Shown here one piece after another: positions 1 to 8,435 of a DNA stretch of 57,645 nt. Every line of letters starts with the position of its first letter. Positions within the stretch are counted from its first letter, which is position 1. Source of the DNA: Vibrio ouci (GTDB lineage: Bacteria; Pseudomonadota; Gammaproteobacteria; Enterobacterales; Vibrionaceae). Both the position numbers and the translations under genes were made by a program. Where the stretch lies: assembly GCF_004551525.1 (NCBI RefSeq), contig NZ_SATR01000031.1, forward strand, positions 1 through 57,645, read 5' to 3'. The notes under the pieces were generated by a model. It did no database searches, was not told the DNA's origin, and saw only the letters and a list, made by a program, of their open reading frames with translations.

Positions 1-31
1 TTCAGATTCTCCACTAAAATTTCGGCAAAAT

Positions 32-73
32 GTTAATACATTCTTAATACGATTGTATTAAGAATGTATTAAC
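32..73. repeat. Long palindrome 1 (19-bp arms)
   Basis: A perfect inverted repeat: arm gttaatacattcttaatac at 32-50, centre gatt at 51-54, and its exact reverse complement at 55-73. It shares the core ttaatacgatygtatt with two further palindromes centred near 133 and 216. The length and symmetry point to a binding site for a dimeric or tetrameric protein (operator, partition site or origin element) rather than a terminator. Function is inferred only. Confidence 0.8.
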
Positions 74-118
74 CCCTTTACTGGCAAGGGCTAGAGAGGC
101 GTTTTGTGCATTTTTGGC

Positions 119-148
119 AGATTGTTAATACGATTGTATTAACAATCT
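119..148. repeat. Long palindrome 2 (13-bp arms)
   Basis: Arms agattgttaatac (119-131) and gtattaacaatct (136-148) are exact reverse complements around the centre gatt. It is the second member of the palindrome series. Its centre lies 81 bp from that of the first, close to eight helical turns. Confidence 0.8.
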
Positions 149-194
149 TTTGAGCCCTTATACAGCAAGCCTTCCGGGCGAGTTGAGATTTGAA

Positions 195-238
195 GTGTAT
201 TAACATCTTAATACGATCGTATTGCGATGTTAATACAC
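195..238. repeat. Long palindrome 3 (20-bp arms, two mismatches)
   Basis: The left arm at 195-214 and right arm at 219-238 match as an inverted repeat except for two positions, around the centre gatc. The centre lies 83 bp from that of palindrome 2. The conserved core is again ttaatacgat.gtatt. The window edge may hide further copies to the left. Confidence 0.75.
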
Positions 239-604
239 GCTACTCAAGGGATTGGCGGTTGGGAGTGATTAATGATGGCAAGAGATCGCGTGAGATAAGG
301 ATAATTAATAGGGTCGTTGTCGAGAGAGCGTTCTCCTTACCAGTGGAGGGGCATGAGGCTCACGCCAGTAAACGTGATTTGATTGCAGAATACATGCGCA
401 TGGGGTTACATCGGAGCAGTTCCTGATCTCATTCATTTTATCGCGGACATCCATCATTTCCTGAACGCTGGAGTGGCGCTACCCTGTAACCTGATGCCAC
501 CGGACTTCCACACCCAGAAGGGCAGTTGATCATGCGTGTCTGCCGAGTTCCGTATTGGTATGAAAGTCCATAAATCGCCTTACGGCCTGCCATAAGCGTG
601 TGAG
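239..604. other. Intergenic, no convincing gene
   Basis: A short open frame passes from the third palindrome to about 426, but it has no ribosome-binding site, runs through the palindrome and resembles nothing I know. I see no gene in this stretch. Confidence 0.5.
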
Positions 605-1168
605 TTAAGGTGTGCCGACATTCGTTACCACATAAGGTCTAAAGGGTTCGACCAGTGTTTGGATGTCGAGTACCTTAGATAAATCTGGGTAATGCGTCGC
701 AAAGTAACTCTTTGATAGATTTAGAAATTCATCAAACAACTCATTAGTGATGGTGTTGATGGGGTTGCCATCGTGCCTGTCTTCGAACTGCTTGAGGAGT
801 TCTACGGTCAGTTCGCCTTTCAAAAACAATGTGAAGAAAACCACTTGTTTGGCAACAAACGCCTCGCGATAGTCGGGATCATCTGGGAAAAATCCCTGCT
901 CGATGATCTTTGTCGCGTTTGCATTGAGGTAGTTATACCAGTCGGTCAGTCTTGCCCTGAGGGCTTCCTCCGTGGTGAGTTCACCGATGGCTCGAATGAT
1001 GAATTGTTGACCGCGCGAGTAGCCCATTAAGTCGTAGGCTTCATGCCAGTTCGCTTGAACGACCTCGGCGCGCTGTTCTTGTCGGACTTCCTCGGCATAC
1101 ACGGATGACAAAGAAAAAGGGACGGTGGCCAGGAGCAGACTGAGGGGGATCACATGGTGTGTCTTCAT
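605..1168 (-). CDS. Secreted hypothetical protein (187 aa)
   Basis: The protein begins with a clear Sec signal peptide (MKTHH, a hydrophobic stretch of about 15 residues, then VYAEE with probable cleavage after YA), so the mature protein should be periplasmic or secreted. The rest is acidic to neutral and helix-rich, with no cysteines and no motif I recognise. The ATG is taken as start because the signal peptide begins there. It stands alone; its neighbours are non-coding DNA on both sides. Function unknown. Confidence 0.7.
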   Translation of the reverse strand: MKTHHVIPLSLLLATVPFSLSSVYAEEVRQEQRAEVVQANWHEAYDLMGYSRGQQFIIRAIGELTTEEALRARLTDWYNYLNANATKIIEQGFFPDDPDYREAFVAKQVVFFTLFLKGELTVELLKQFEDRHDGNPINTITNELFDEFLNLSKSYFATHYPDLSKVLDIQTLVEPFRPYVVTNVGTP

Positions 1169-2096
1169 AACTATAACCTTACTAAAGTTGTGGTTAATGA
1201 GTGATTATTGTTATGCAACCATGAGCGTAATGAAAGATAAAAATAGAGAAATCAGTGCTAAGTACCATCTGGTATTGCGGGGTTAATGAGAAGGTAGTAT
1301 TTCCTGCCTCAGTCCTTGGTCGTATCAAGGTGTGGAGGCCAGCCTGTCAGTACCTTGGCAACGTCTCGCTAAACCGCCCATTTCTCTGCGGAGAGAACTG
1401 CAAGATTTGAATACTGGACTTGACAAGGTTTAGTCACGGTTAAGATTAGAAACATCAGTAGCTTAAAAAAGTTATCCACAAATGTTGTGGAAAAATTAAC
1501 CGGTTACTGCCACGTGTTTTCGAGATGATTTGTGCGCCTGCGTAAGCCTGACGTGATCCGCCCTATCGGGTGAGGACGGGGACCTTACAACGAAGACATC
1601 GCCGCCCCCAATGTCCATTCCCGGCCCCCCCCGCAAACAGTACCGCGTCCGTTGCGTTGAGCGACGCTTGTTACATCAACACGATGGCCGTTCCGGCGAC
1701 CATGCCATTTAATAGTGTGGTACTGCTGAGAGAAGGGGAGTGAACAGGCATAGCATCGCGGTCATGAAACGGTGCTTAAAGGTGGTCATGGCGACTCTCC
1801 TGTGCGTTAAATGGCACATAAGCTGTCCCGCCAACGGTTTTTTCTATTGAGTTAAGGGATAACCCATACCCGCTCTACGTAGTCGTTCGGAGATCATCAA
1901 GGTTTGTTATTGATTTGTGTTAATTGCTCACGCTTAACCGTCATTTCTGCCTAATGTCGGACCAAGACGGAAAGTAAACAATAAATAACAATTAATAAAT
2001 AACGAATCGCCAGGATCTGTCCTATTCCTATGTGAAATCGACGCTGGTGTTGTCAATCGGCGCGTCACGTCTGTCAGCCCGAAAAAGGACAGTTAC
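1169..2096. other. Long intergenic region with a DnaA-box-like site
   Basis: About 930 bp without a convincing gene. A perfect match to the E. coli DnaA box (ttatccaca) lies at 1472-1480, facing a degenerate inverted copy (tgtggaaaa, 1486-1494). Together they form a small inverted repeat with arms ccacaa/ttgtgg. A C-rich run occurs around 1627-1634. The stretch just before 2040 is AT-rich and could hold the promoter of the peptide operon. No terminator is obvious. Confidence 0.5.
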
Positions 2097-2354
2097 ATGG
2101 TCAATGACACCGTAGGTGAAAGGATTCAGCTGATCAGTTTTTTGCTCTCGTCCGAGGAGCATCGTGCTCAGTTTCTCATCGATCCCGAGTTGTATACGCG
2201 TAACCAAGGTTGTCATCTGGATGCGTACATGTTGGATTCTTTGACCGAAGCGCTGCGCACGCTTGAAGAGAGCTATGCCCGTGTTGGAGCGGCTAATCCC
2301 TACCTGAACGCCAAGGCGACCAACGCCGGTGCACACAAAGCTGGTAATGACTGA
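2097..2354 (+). CDS. Candidate RiPP precursor peptide (85 aa)
   Basis: A small protein directly before, and overlapping, a radical SAM gene. An aaggac ribosome-binding site precedes the ATG. Residues 1-62 look like a helical leader (ERIQLISFLLSS, then AQFLIDPEL), in the general style of leaders that contain a repeated leucine-rich helix followed by a DPEL turn. Residues 63-85 form a small-residue tail rich in Ala, Gly and Asn, containing PYLNAK and ATNAGAHKAGND. The only cysteine is Cys39 in the leader, so thioethers in the tail are unlikely. Tyr69-Leu70-Asn71 fits the aromatic-X-Asn pattern of three-residue cyclophanes made by some radical SAM enzymes. It could instead be an unmodified small accessory protein; the precursor role is inferred from context. 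Confidence 0.5.
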   Translation: MVNDTVGERIQLISFLLSSEEHRAQFLIDPELYTRNQGCHLDAYMLDSLTEALRTLEESYARVGAANPYLNAKATNAGAHKAGND

Positions 2355-3462
2355 ATCGTTACACGCACGTCACACGGCGTTTCAAACCTGGCCCATCACA
2401 TTTAATGCCTTGGTGGTGGAATACACCAACCGGTGCAATGCTCGCTGTAGCATGTGTTATCAATATGCCAGCCCGAAAGGGTCGGAGGTCTCGGGGCGTC
2501 GTACTTTGCGCCTTGGTGCGATCAAAAAAGTGATTGAAGGGGCATCAGAACTCGCACCTTTAACCAAACACTTCCTGCTGACCGGCGGCGAGCCCTTGCT
2601 GTCGCTGAGCAGATGCGTTGCGCTGTTTGAACACGCTCGCCATCACGGCTATCCGACCATCTCGGTGACGACCAATGGCTTTTGGGGGCGGGATGAAGAG
2701 CAGGCGTACACCACGGTAAGAGCCATGCGTCAGGCAGGGCTGACCCATTTGGACCTCAGTTGGGACATTTGGCATCTTGACTACATATCGCCCGTGGCGA
2801 TCGATAATGTGATTGCCGCTTGTCACCGTGAAGGGATCGCCATCACGCTGCGGGTGCTCACCACCCAACGTCATCGCATTCAAGAGGCCTTAGGCTTATT
2901 GCGTTATCGGTCATTGACCAGTGTGGATCAAATTAAATCCGGGCCAGTGGCGAAGATGGGAAGAGCCACTAAATTGCTGCCGAACCGCGACTTTTTCTCG
3001 GAGCAAAGCGCCGGGGACACCTGCCACGCCCGGCTTCAACTGACCGTCAATCCGAAAGGCAATGTGTCGCCTTGCTATTGCGGCAGCGATCAGACGCAGG
3101 GGCTGTCGTTCGGCAATATCTATCAGGATGCGATCGTCGATATCTACCGACGCATGAACGACAGTCGTCTGCTGCGGACTCTGGTGTTTTACGGTGCCGG
3201 AGCATTGGTGCCGCTGTTGCGCGAAGCGGACATTGCTTTGGGCCGCGAGGATGACAATATCTGCAAACTGTGCTGGCGGGTGTTTTCCGATCCTCATCGC
3301 TCAAGCGCGCTTGAGCACAATTTTGCCCGACGCCGCTCTGACGACGTAAAACATCTGCTGTCGGCCCTGGGTATTCAAACCATTCCCATACAGGAGGTCA
3401 AGAATGAGACTGTTCCCATCCATTTTCGTGCGCATGACAACCGAACAGTGGTCCGCCGATAA
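2347..3462 (+). CDS. Radical SAM enzyme with C-terminal auxiliary cysteines
   Basis: Residues 30-37 hold the CxxxCxxC motif (NRCNARCSMC) that binds the SAM-cleaving 4Fe-4S cluster, followed by TGGEPL (79-84), typical of the radical SAM fold. The C-terminal part has further cysteines: Cys226, the CYC pair at 243/245, and CKLC at 306/309. This arrangement is like a SPASM or twitch domain carrying auxiliary clusters in peptide-modifying enzymes. I chose ATG 2347, which overlaps the upstream peptide gene by 8 bp; a GTG at 2329 is also possible. Translational coupling to the 85-aa peptide suggests that peptide is the substrate. A sactipeptide, epimerase or cyclophane activity cannot be chosen from sequence alone. 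Confidence 0.8.
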   Translation: MTESLHARHTAFQTWPITFNALVVEYTNRCNARCSMCYQYASPKGSEVSGRRTLRLGAIKKVIEGASELAPLTKHFLLTGGEPLLSLSRCVALFEHARHHGYPTISVTTNGFWGRDEEQAYTTVRAMRQAGLTHLDLSWDIWHLDYISPVAIDNVIAACHREGIAITLRVLTTQRHRIQEALGLLRYRSLTSVDQIKSGPVAKMGRATKLLPNRDFFSEQSAGDTCHARLQLTVNPKGNVSPCYCGSDQTQGLSFGNIYQDAIVDIYRRMNDSRLLRTLVFYGAGALVPLLREADIALGREDDNICKLCWRVFSDPHRSSALEHNFARRRSDDVKHLLSALGIQTIPIQEVKNETVPIHFRAHDNRTVVRR

Positions 3463-4048
3463 GCAGCACGCCTTATCTCTGTTCTTTCGGGTTTACAGCG
3501 GGCAGTATGATAGGGTGAGTGGCATTGAAGAGGGACGAGATCTCCATCTTAACTACCAAAAACGCGTGTGTTTTGACCTCTGCCACTTTGACCTCACCGC
3601 GTTCCCCACATTATTAACGCTTTGGCGTGAATTAATCTCGCTGGGGTATCGCATTGAGTTGATTTCCAGCCTCGACAATTTAACGATACTGATTGAGGCG
3701 GGCGAGCCAGAATGGCCCATTCATGATATTCAAATCGTCATCTGTGACCACACCACCTTTTCACTTTCTCACCTCGATCAGGTGATTCTGACTCTGCAAA
3801 CGCGAGGTGTAGATGTTACCCTGGTGGGCGATCTGGCCCGGTTTCAAAGTGAGGGGATCACCGCACTCGACAGCATCAACCGGAGCCACTTAACCCTGGT
3901 ACGCACACCGAGTCCGCCAGGCGATGACGTGGTGTGTATCGAGGGAGAGGGGGAGTTTTCCTCTCCTTTGCCCGTAGTTAAAGGTGATCGGATGGCGGGC
4001 AGTGTGACGGAGTACACCGATATCATGCAACGTTGCGTCAAGAGCTGA
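3404..4048 (+). CDS. Unknown third protein of the radical SAM operon (214 aa)
   Basis: The start is well defined by an aggaggtcaaga ribosome-binding site before ATG 3404, so it overlaps the radical SAM gene by 59 bp and must be co-transcribed. It has no signal peptide and no iron-sulfur motif. The stretch KRVCFDLCHFDL, then a helix TLLTLWRELISLGYRIELIS, recalls the beta-alpha units of a radical SAM barrel (as in FPTLLxLIxxxKSLGYxISLITN) with the cluster cysteines lost. It could therefore be a degenerate partner subunit or peptide-binding protein. Function unknown. Confidence 0.6.
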   Translation: MRLFPSIFVRMTTEQWSADKQHALSLFFRVYSGQYDRVSGIEEGRDLHLNYQKRVCFDLCHFDLTAFPTLLTLWRELISLGYRIELISSLDNLTILIEAGEPEWPIHDIQIVICDHTTFSLSHLDQVILTLQTRGVDVTLVGDLARFQSEGITALDSINRSHLTLVRTPSPPGDDVVCIEGEGEFSSPLPVVKGDRMAGSVTEYTDIMQRCVKS

Positions 4049-4060
4049 GTCGCGATGGAC

Positions 4061-4708
4061 TCAACGACAATCCGAACGTGCGACAGTACTGGCAAACATG
4101 TCCTCTTCCCCAATCTCGAGCGACGTAGAGCTATCAATCGATAGGTGGGCGCCTGCCGTCAGCGTACCACTCACCGTGCGGACGTCACATAACGACGCCA
4201 CGGAGCCCATACGGAGACGTACTTGGGCGACGTTGACTGAGAATGGGGTCCACATTTGGTTGAAGTTGGCGCCCTGAGACAGGTTTAAACGCAGCAGGTC
4301 TGTACGGCCTTCCACGTTGATGCCTGCCCCCTTACTGGCTGTGATCTGAAACGCTTCCGGGTTAACGGCGCACGATGAGACGTTAATCTGCGTGCCCATC
4401 TTTCCTCTGATGGCAGACAGTGGGGTATTGGTGAAAAGCTTGATGTTCAACGTGCTCCTTGAGCGCGGGTTGTTTAACACCAGTGCACCGTCCTGATTGT
4501 TCACGTTGAGTTGTTCGATGCCCTTTCGCGAGCCCATCACCACTAAGTGAGGATCTGCTGCGCAGCCAATCGTCAGTTCAATATCCTGTCTGGCGGTGAC
4601 CGAGGTGAAGACGTCTAGAGGAAGGCGCTGTTCGGCGGCCTGGGATGAGGATGTAAACGCGGCGGCCAATGCCAGCAGACCCATCAGGGCTGATAGGTAT
4701 TTTATCAT
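4061..4708 (-). CDS. Exported DUF2807-like (head GIN domain) protein
   Basis: A signal peptide of about 24 residues (MIKYLSALMGLLALAAAF...SSQAA) precedes a beta-rich protein of the kind annotated as putative auto-transporter adhesin head GIN domain: FTSVTARQDIELTIG near the start, then repeated short beta strands (LNVNNQDGALVLNN, INVEGRTDLLRLNLSQGANF). Such proteins fold as a right-handed parallel beta helix at the cell surface or in the periplasm; their function is poorly known. Three or four cysteines are scattered. It converges on the radical SAM operon, the two ending 12 bp apart. Confidence 0.6.
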   Translation of the reverse strand: MIKYLSALMGLLALAAAFTSSSQAAEQRLPLDVFTSVTARQDIELTIGCAADPHLVVMGSRKGIEQLNVNNQDGALVLNNPRSRSTLNIKLFTNTPLSAIRGKMGTQINVSSCAVNPEAFQITASKGAGINVEGRTDLLRLNLSQGANFNQMWTPFSVNVAQVRLRMGSVASLCDVRTVSGTLTAGAHLSIDSSTSLEIGEEDMFASTVARSDCR

Positions 4709-5091
4709 GTGGTGTCCTTTGTTAGCGCGTGTAAAGTGCGCGCTTATTCCGCTGATATAAAAGCGGTCACATTGAACTGAGTAGCGGCACCGACGAAGGG
4801 CAGATACTAAGTAGGGAACAAGGGCGTGTAAATGCAGGTTAAGGATTAATAATAATTGTTAATCCTCTGATGATGAATAAACTTGGCGCACTATAACTAA
4901 ATGATACGTGCCATAACATAATATCGAATCCGTCGAACCGACCACATCACTACCAAACCCAACATCAATCCTTGCAGCCAATAACCGAAACGTCACCTCC
5001 TGCCGGTTAATTAATGACAATCAATAATTGGCATTAAACGCCCGCAGGCCACACCCTTACCTCTCCATTCCAAACCGAAGAAAGAGGCATT
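4709..5091. other. Divergent intergenic region
   Basis: AT-rich DNA between two divergent secreted-protein genes, likely holding both promoters. At 4889-4906 it contains gcgcactataactaaatg, a sequence also found at the 3' end of cysA (about 25577-25592) and in a cysA remnant (about 20472-20488), although here no CysA-like reading frame is visible. Nothing else is recognised. Confidence 0.4.
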
Positions 5092-6603
5092 ATGCAACCG
5101 ATTACAAAATTGCTGATAACATTAAGTTGTCTGGTCTTCGGCACCAGTTTTATAGCGTCATCGTTCGCCAACGCAAGCGATGATCCGCCGGTGTCGGGGA
5201 AAATTGTCGGCGGACAGCCGGCTGAGAAAGGTCAGTGGCCGTTTATGGCCAAGTTATCTCCTTTGGTGTTAGGTCAGGGATGCGGGGCGGCGTTGATCCA
5301 TCCTCGTTATGCCGTCACGGCAAGCCACTGCGTGGGAAACATAAGCCCACAGGGCCTCAAGGTGGCGATCGGCGCGTACAATTTGAATGACAATGATGGC
5401 GAACGTATTCCTGTGAAAAACATTTTCCTCGCACCGCCTCCGTCCGATTATGCCCTGCTGGAACTGACGACACCTTCGACGCAACCAAGTTTGCCGCTGG
5501 CCAGTCCTGACACCTACGCCTCTTTGCAACCGGGAGAAATGTTGATCACCATGGGCTGGGGGCACTTACAGGAGGGGAGTGGATTGGATCCGATCCTTCG
5601 TTATGTGGGTGTGCCTTTTGTCGACTTGCCAACGTGTCGGGCATTGGGTTATCCCTATGACCAGATTGGCCACGACGAAATTTGTGCGGGTTATAAGGAA
5701 GGAGGAAAGGACTCGTGTCAAGGTGACAGCGGTGGTCCTTTGATTGTTGAGCGCGACGGTCAGTACCAGCACCTGGGCATCGTCAGTTCGGGCGAAGGCT
5801 GTGCACGCCCCAATGCCTATGGAGTCTACGCCAGCACCCCGCATGTGTACGACTGGCTTCAGAGTCAGACACACAACATTGAGTTCACCCAGCGCGAGTT
5901 TCTCGGCATCCAGCCCCAAGGCACTTATCGCCATACATTCGTCTTCCGAAATCACCGCGACGAAGCGGTATACTTCGATGAGCCCTCGGTCTCTGACAAT
6001 ATCCGACTGGTCGACAATCGTTGTCAAACAGGCTTAGAGCCTCAGGCGACGTGTCAGATAGTCGTCGATGTGAACCAGAACGAGGCGCAACCGATGAACA
6101 CTGGCGAGCTAACCGTGGCAGTCAAGGAGCATGACCTGATCCTCTCCTCTAAGGTAGTGAGCTTGTCCCTCCCTGCCGCTCCTCAGTATCGTTCGACGTT
6201 GGATATAGCAAAACAGGAGGGGACCATATACGCGAACGGCCCAGCATGGCAGCGCGATTTTCAGCATGCCCGAGACAACAGTTCCTTAAGAGCGCCCGAG
6301 CTCAATCCTGCAGAAACCGCGTCGATTGTGATAGATGATCTGCCGCCGGGCGAGTTAACATATTGGGCTAAATTTGCCGACGAGATGGCCAGTGAGCAAC
6401 TCCACGTATATGTCAATGGTTACCCAGTTCGGAAGCGACATGAATTCAGCGATCCCGCTTTTTCTCCGTATCGCCACGTGTTAACACAGCCTTCCAACAC
6501 GATCGAGTTCCGATTAACGCCTCGCTGTGACTGTGAAGGGCTCACTGGAGATCGGATTTGGCTCGATGCCATCTCCGTGACGCCTTTTGAGGAGGTTCTG
6601 TAG
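5092..6603 (+). CDS. Secreted trypsin-like serine protease (S1 family, 503 aa)
   Basis: A signal peptide (about residues 1-28) and a short propeptide end at the activation site K-IVGG (38-41). The chymotrypsin-fold triad is complete: His79 in TASHC, Asp119 in SDYALLEL and Ser213 in GDSGGPL. Asp207, six residues before the serine, predicts trypsin-like cleavage after Lys/Arg. Residues 270-503 form an added C-terminal region, probably two beta-sandwich domains for substrate or surface binding; I see no GlyGly-CTERM sorting tail, which many Vibrio S1 proteases have. The start has an agaaagagg ribosome-binding site. A stem-loop at 6679-6697 ends the transcript. Likely exported, probably by type II secretion (inference). 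Confidence 0.9.
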   Translation: MQPITKLLITLSCLVFGTSFIASSFANASDDPPVSGKIVGGQPAEKGQWPFMAKLSPLVLGQGCGAALIHPRYAVTASHCVGNISPQGLKVAIGAYNLNDNDGERIPVKNIFLAPPPSDYALLELTTPSTQPSLPLASPDTYASLQPGEMLITMGWGHLQEGSGLDPILRYVGVPFVDLPTCRALGYPYDQIGHDEICAGYKEGGKDSCQGDSGGPLIVERDGQYQHLGIVSSGEGCARPNAYGVYASTPHVYDWLQSQTHNIEFTQREFLGIQPQGTYRHTFVFRNHRDEAVYFDEPSVSDNIRLVDNRCQTGLEPQATCQIVVDVNQNEAQPMNTGELTVAVKEHDLILSSKVVSLSLPAAPQYRSTLDIAKQEGTIYANGPAWQRDFQHARDNSSLRAPELNPAETASIVIDDLPPGELTYWAKFADEMASEQLHVYVNGYPVRKRHEFSDPAFSPYRHVLTQPSNTIEFRLTPRCDCEGLTGDRIWLDAISVTPFEEVL

Positions 6604-6674
6604 GGGGTAGGGCGCCAAAACTCGCCGTAAACAGAGGGCGGTCTGATGCACAGCTTATGTATGCGTTAAAGCAG

Positions 6675-7790
6675 TTATGACGGGCGTTTAGCCCGTCTTC
6701 TCTGCGCCATCGCAGACTCCGAAGCCAACACGCCACCGCCGTAGCGAAGCACCATTCGCTCAGAGCTCCAACCGCCGGCTTGTTGAACCTGGAGGGAAGA
6801 AAATCCTTCCGACAGCAAGTCCTGCGTTGCCCCAACACGGGCACTGTGACCCGTAAAATGACGATCGGCATCCAGCCCGACAGCCGCACTGGCCTTGACA
6901 CACACCCGGCCGATCAGCTTGGCCGACACCGGATCCATCGCGGCCGTCTGGCGCGATTGTCCCTTCATCTGCTTGCTCGATAACTTGGTGCGCTGGATCA
7001 GGTACGCGTCCGGCGCGTCACTGATCTCCGGGTGGGCCAGATAACGTTCCATCACATCCATGGTCGTGCCTGACAGAAAACTGTATCGGACGTCACCGCT
7101 CTTGTCGGTCTTAGTCACATACACCTTGACCAATCCGGTTCCGTCCCGTTGCCACTCAATATCCGCCACCCGTAAGGTTTCCACGTTACTTTTTCGCAGC
7201 AGGGTTTCGTACAGCACACTGACGATAAGCAGATCGCGCAGTTCAGTGAGCGACGCCGTCGGCGCCCCCCAGATGTTCGTCAAACGATCAAGGTGTGTTT
7301 CCCGAAAGGCGATCGCCTGCCTGATCACTTCGCGCTGACGCACTTTGCGATGGTGGATTTGTTGCAGCTGCGCTTTGACGTAATCGTTCTGACAGGGATC
7401 GGGACAGCCGGATATTCTATGTGTCTTAGAGATGGCCCACACCTGAACTTTCAAAGTGTTACGGTGTAACCGGGATTGCTCGGCGATCAGGTACTGTTCG
7501 ACCGTCTGCGCCGATGCGGGCAGGGCACAACGCTCATGATCACAACACCAGGCAACAAAGGTCGCCCAGGCACTGCGTAATCGCACCAACGTGGCCGGTT
7601 GCAACCGCTCAGCGCGCTGAAAAAACTCCTGTTGATAGTGGGCGATCGCCGCTTCCACCAACGGATGCCCTTCCAATACCTCGCCAGCGCGCTGCGCCGA
7701 CGCCAATCCTTGCGCAAATTCATGCGGTAATAGGCGATCAAACGGCTGTTGACCCAATATCGACAATGTACTCAAACGATCCTTTCCCAC
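6675..7790 (-). CDS. Cre/phage-type tyrosine recombinase
   Basis: A site-specific recombinase with a complete tyrosine-recombinase C-terminal domain: the first Arg in ETLLRKSNVETLR, the GHSAR box (His-x-x-Arg), the GGWSS box that follows and the nucleophile Tyr in MVLRYGGG. The N-terminal half has a core-binding SAM-like domain. At about 371 aa it is longer than XerC/D (about 300) and nearer to Cre (343) and plasmid-borne recombinases. The annotated GTG at 7790 lacks a good ribosome-binding site; a TTG near 7775, preceded by ggaaagga, is an alternative start. A lox-like palindrome sits directly upstream. Roles could include dimer resolution of a large replicon or movement of the neighbouring island. 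Confidence 0.85.
   Translation of the reverse strand: MGKDRLSTLSILGQQPFDRLLPHEFAQGLASAQRAGEVLEGHPLVEAAIAHYQQEFFQRAERLQPATLVRLRSAWATFVAWCCDHERCALPASAQTVEQYLIAEQSRLHRNTLKVQVWAISKTHRISGCPDPCQNDYVKAQLQQIHHRKVRQREVIRQAIAFRETHLDRLTNIWGAPTASLTELRDLLIVSVLYETLLRKSNVETLRVADIEWQRDGTGLVKVYVTKTDKSGDVRYSFLSGTTMDVMERYLAHPEISDAPDAYLIQRTKLSSKQMKGQSRQTAAMDPVSAKLIGRVCVKASAAVGLDADRHFTGHSARVGATQDLLSEGFSSLQVQQAGGWSSERMVLRYGGGVLASESAMAQRRRAKRPS
6679..6697 (+). terminator. Stem-loop between convergent genes
   Basis: gacgggc / gcccgtc (7-bp perfect stem, loop gttta) followed by ttctct. It lies 75 bp after the protease stop and overlaps the last codons of the convergent recombinase gene, so it may terminate the protease transcript. 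Confidence 0.6.
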
Positions 7791-7801
7791 TAATGATGAT
7801 C

Positions 7802-7833
7802 ATACGTCCTAGAATGGCAGTTCTAGGACGTAT
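7802..7833. other. lox/dif-like palindromic recombination site candidate
   Basis: Arms atacgtcctagaa (7802-7814) and ttctaggacgtat (7821-7833) are exact 13-bp inverted repeats around the asymmetric 6-bp spacer tggcag. This is the architecture of tyrosine-recombinase core sites (loxP 13-8-13, dif 11-6-11). It lies 11 bp from the GTG of the recombinase gene, so it may also act as its operator. I did not find a second copy in the window by eye. Confidence 0.65.
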
Positions 7834-8435
7834 AGTATCATAAGAACCTGTATGTATACAGTTCATTGCTGTACGTTAACCAGATCACGTCCCAATAACC
7901 ATCAATACGTAGTCTGGTTAAATAAACAGATATGAGCTCAACCTTTATATTTCATGGGACCAATTAAGGTCATAGAAATATTCAATAATTACAAAACATT
8001 CACTGTTCAATATCAAATGTATGAGCACTGAAGAATAAGGGCAAGGTGGCCCTACCAACGTACGTACTAATAACAAAGACAGAAAATAGAATGAAGTCAG
8101 CTTCGACATCAAAGATTCTAAGCCTAGTACACATTGTCTAACCAATCATACCCAATTAATAATATTTAATGAGACAGCATTTGCTGATTGTTACTATCAG
8201 AAATGTATACTGTTCACATAGAGAAAGCAGTGCTATTTATATGAATAATATGGGAAAGGTTAATAAAACGTACCTTGAGTACCTATCAAAATACGCTCGC
8301 GATTCTGGTCCTTTTGTGACCTCATGGCGGTTGTTTCCGATGCGGAGAGTGAGATTGAGTTAACCGACGATCTGGCCAATAAGTATTAATTCCCCTTGTG
8401 AAAGATCCCCCTGCCACTAGGTGAATAACAAAGAC
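7834..8435. other. Intergenic, left boundary of the biosynthetic island
   Basis: About 600 bp of AT-rich DNA with only short frames lacking ribosome-binding sites or recognisable sequence. It separates the recombinase and its palindrome from the octamer repeat and probably contains the edge of the transferred island. No tRNA or clear attachment site is seen. Confidence 0.4.

Noticed and set aside
190..426. 78-aa plus-strand frame at the left edge
   Set aside because: It starts inside the third palindrome, lacks a ribosome-binding site and shows no known motif.
5092..6603. GlyGly-CTERM sorting signal on the trypsin-like protease
   Set aside because: The C-terminus lacks a glycine stretch, membrane helix and basic tail.
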